A stretch of DNA of 5,598 bases from Thermaceae bacterium. GTDB lineage: Bacteria; Deinococcota; Deinococci; Deinococcales; Marinithermaceae. The DNA lies in contig JALVVO010000282.1 of assembly GCA_027023345.1 (NCBI GenBank), forward strand, positions 1 through 5,598, read 5' to 3'. The notes under the pieces were generated by a model. That model had not been told where the DNA came from. It saw only the letters and a list, made by a program, of their open reading frames with translations, and ran no database searches. The position numbers and the translations under genes were made by a program. This document shows, in pieces, positions 5,181-5,598 of the stretch. Position 1 is the first letter of the stretch; each line of letters starts with the position of its first letter.

Positions 5181-5598
5181 ACGAGCGCCGGAAGAAGCGC
5201 AGAGCTTGGCTGCTGGCCCTTTTTTCCACGGGGCTGTTGACCCTTTTCTTCCTGCTCCTGGTCCAGACGCCCCCGGTCCCCCCGCGAAAGGCGACCGGCT
5301 ACCTCCTCGTCGAGTTCGGGCCCGGCGGGCAGAACCTGCCGCCGCCCCCGGCGCCCAGGCCCCCGGAGCGCCCGGTCCCTCAGGCGGCGAAGCCTGAGCC
5401 CAAGGCCAAGGCCCCGCCGAAGCCGAAGGCCCGTCCCAAGCCGGCGTCGAGGCCGACGCCGAAGCCGGCGGCGCCGAAAAAGCCCGCGCCGCCCGCTAAA
5501 GCCCCGGCCGGGCCGCGGGTGTCCAAGCCCGAGGCCCCGGCGCCGAGGCCCAAGGTCGCTCCCACACCCACCGTCCCCGAAGGGCCCCCCTTGGTTCC
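5177..5598 (+). CDS. TonB/TolA-like energy transducer, N-terminal part (cut by window edge)
   Basis: Translation from the ATG at 5177, which overlaps the exbD stop as ATGA, is open for 140 codons to the window end. Residues 1-9 are strongly basic (RRKKRR), 10-29 form one hydrophobic anchor (WLLALFSTGLLTLFFLLLV), and from about residue 31 the chain is almost wholly Pro, Ala, Lys and Arg, with repeated K-P and K-A dipeptides (for example KPEPKAKAPPKPKARPKP). This is the layout of TonB: cytoplasmic tip, inner-membrane anchor, then an extended periplasmic linker. Position straight after exbB-exbD supports it. TonB passes the energy of the ExbBD motor to outer-membrane transporters; TolA is the envelope-constriction counterpart. 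The diagnostic C-terminal domain is beyond the window, so TonB, TolA or a lineage-specific partner remain possible. The linker has low complexity, but the frame is open and the start well placed. Confidence 0.75.
   Translation, partial: MNERRKKRRAWLLALFSTGLLTLFFLLLVQTPPVPPRKATGYLLVEFGPGGQNLPPPPAPRPPERPVPQAAKPEPKAKAPPKPKARPKPASRPTPKPAAPKKPAPPAKAPAGPRVSKPEAPAPRPKVAPTPTVPEGPPLV

Noticed and set aside
5206..5397. Small plus-strand frame inside the TonB-like gene
   Set aside because: It is a shifted frame of the Pro/Ala/Lys-rich linker; the frame from the ATG at 5177 has the basic tip, membrane anchor and linker expected.
5381..5560. Possible tandem DNA repeat in the linker region
   Set aside because: The AAGCC-type units are irregular in order and spacing and are explained by Lys-Pro and Lys-Ala codons; I could not define a true repeat unit.

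Overview
The window is strongly GC-rich, with G/C favoured at third codon positions, and its proteins are rich in Arg, Glu, Leu and Ala and poor in Asn and Cys. It uses ATG and GTG starts, several genes have no Shine-Dalgarno sequence but a TANNNT hexamer just before the start, and it carries futalosine-pathway menaquinone genes and a PilC protein. Together these suggest a thermophilic member of the Deinococcota (Thermus, Oceanithermus or Marinithermus type). This is inference; there is no rRNA or other taxonomic marker here.

Layout. (1) 1-129, minus: the first 43 codons of a Sua5/YrdC-type threonylcarbamoyl-AMP synthase, cut by the window edge. (2) 130-153: a 24-bp divergent spacer whose nearly palindromic AT-rich core gives a -10 hexamer in both directions. 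(3) 154-1374, plus: pilC, the inner-membrane platform protein of the type IV pilus. (4) 1415-2218, plus: a membrane protein whose N-terminal half resembles a truncated, active-site-less prolipoprotein diacylglyceryl transferase (Lgt) and whose C-terminal half is a TlpA/ResA-type thioredoxin with a CPPC site. (5) 2215-4106, minus: mqnE and mqnA, two early menaquinone genes, overlapping as ATGA. The stop of mqnA and the stop of the Lgt-thioredoxin gene share one CTAG palindrome. (6) 4107-4183: a 77-bp divergent spacer holding a hairpin over the mqnE Shine-Dalgarno and a second two-way -10 element. (7) 4184-5598, plus: exbB, exbD and a TonB/TolA-like gene, all overlapping, the last cut by the window edge.

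Working together. The two mqn genes make the precursor of menaquinone, the respiratory quinone. ExbB, ExbD and the TonB-like protein form a proton-driven motor that transmits energy across the envelope. PilC and the thioredoxin fusion also act at the inner membrane, so the window is mostly an envelope and energy cluster. No intrinsic terminator, RNA gene, CRISPR array or insertion sequence was seen. There is no gene-free stretch over 300 bases; the longest is the 77-bp spacer. The most interesting points are the Lgt-like/thioredoxin fusion and the compact start-site architecture: symmetric two-way -10 elements and a recurrent TANNNT-NGGGGC-start arrangement that fits leaderless transcription.
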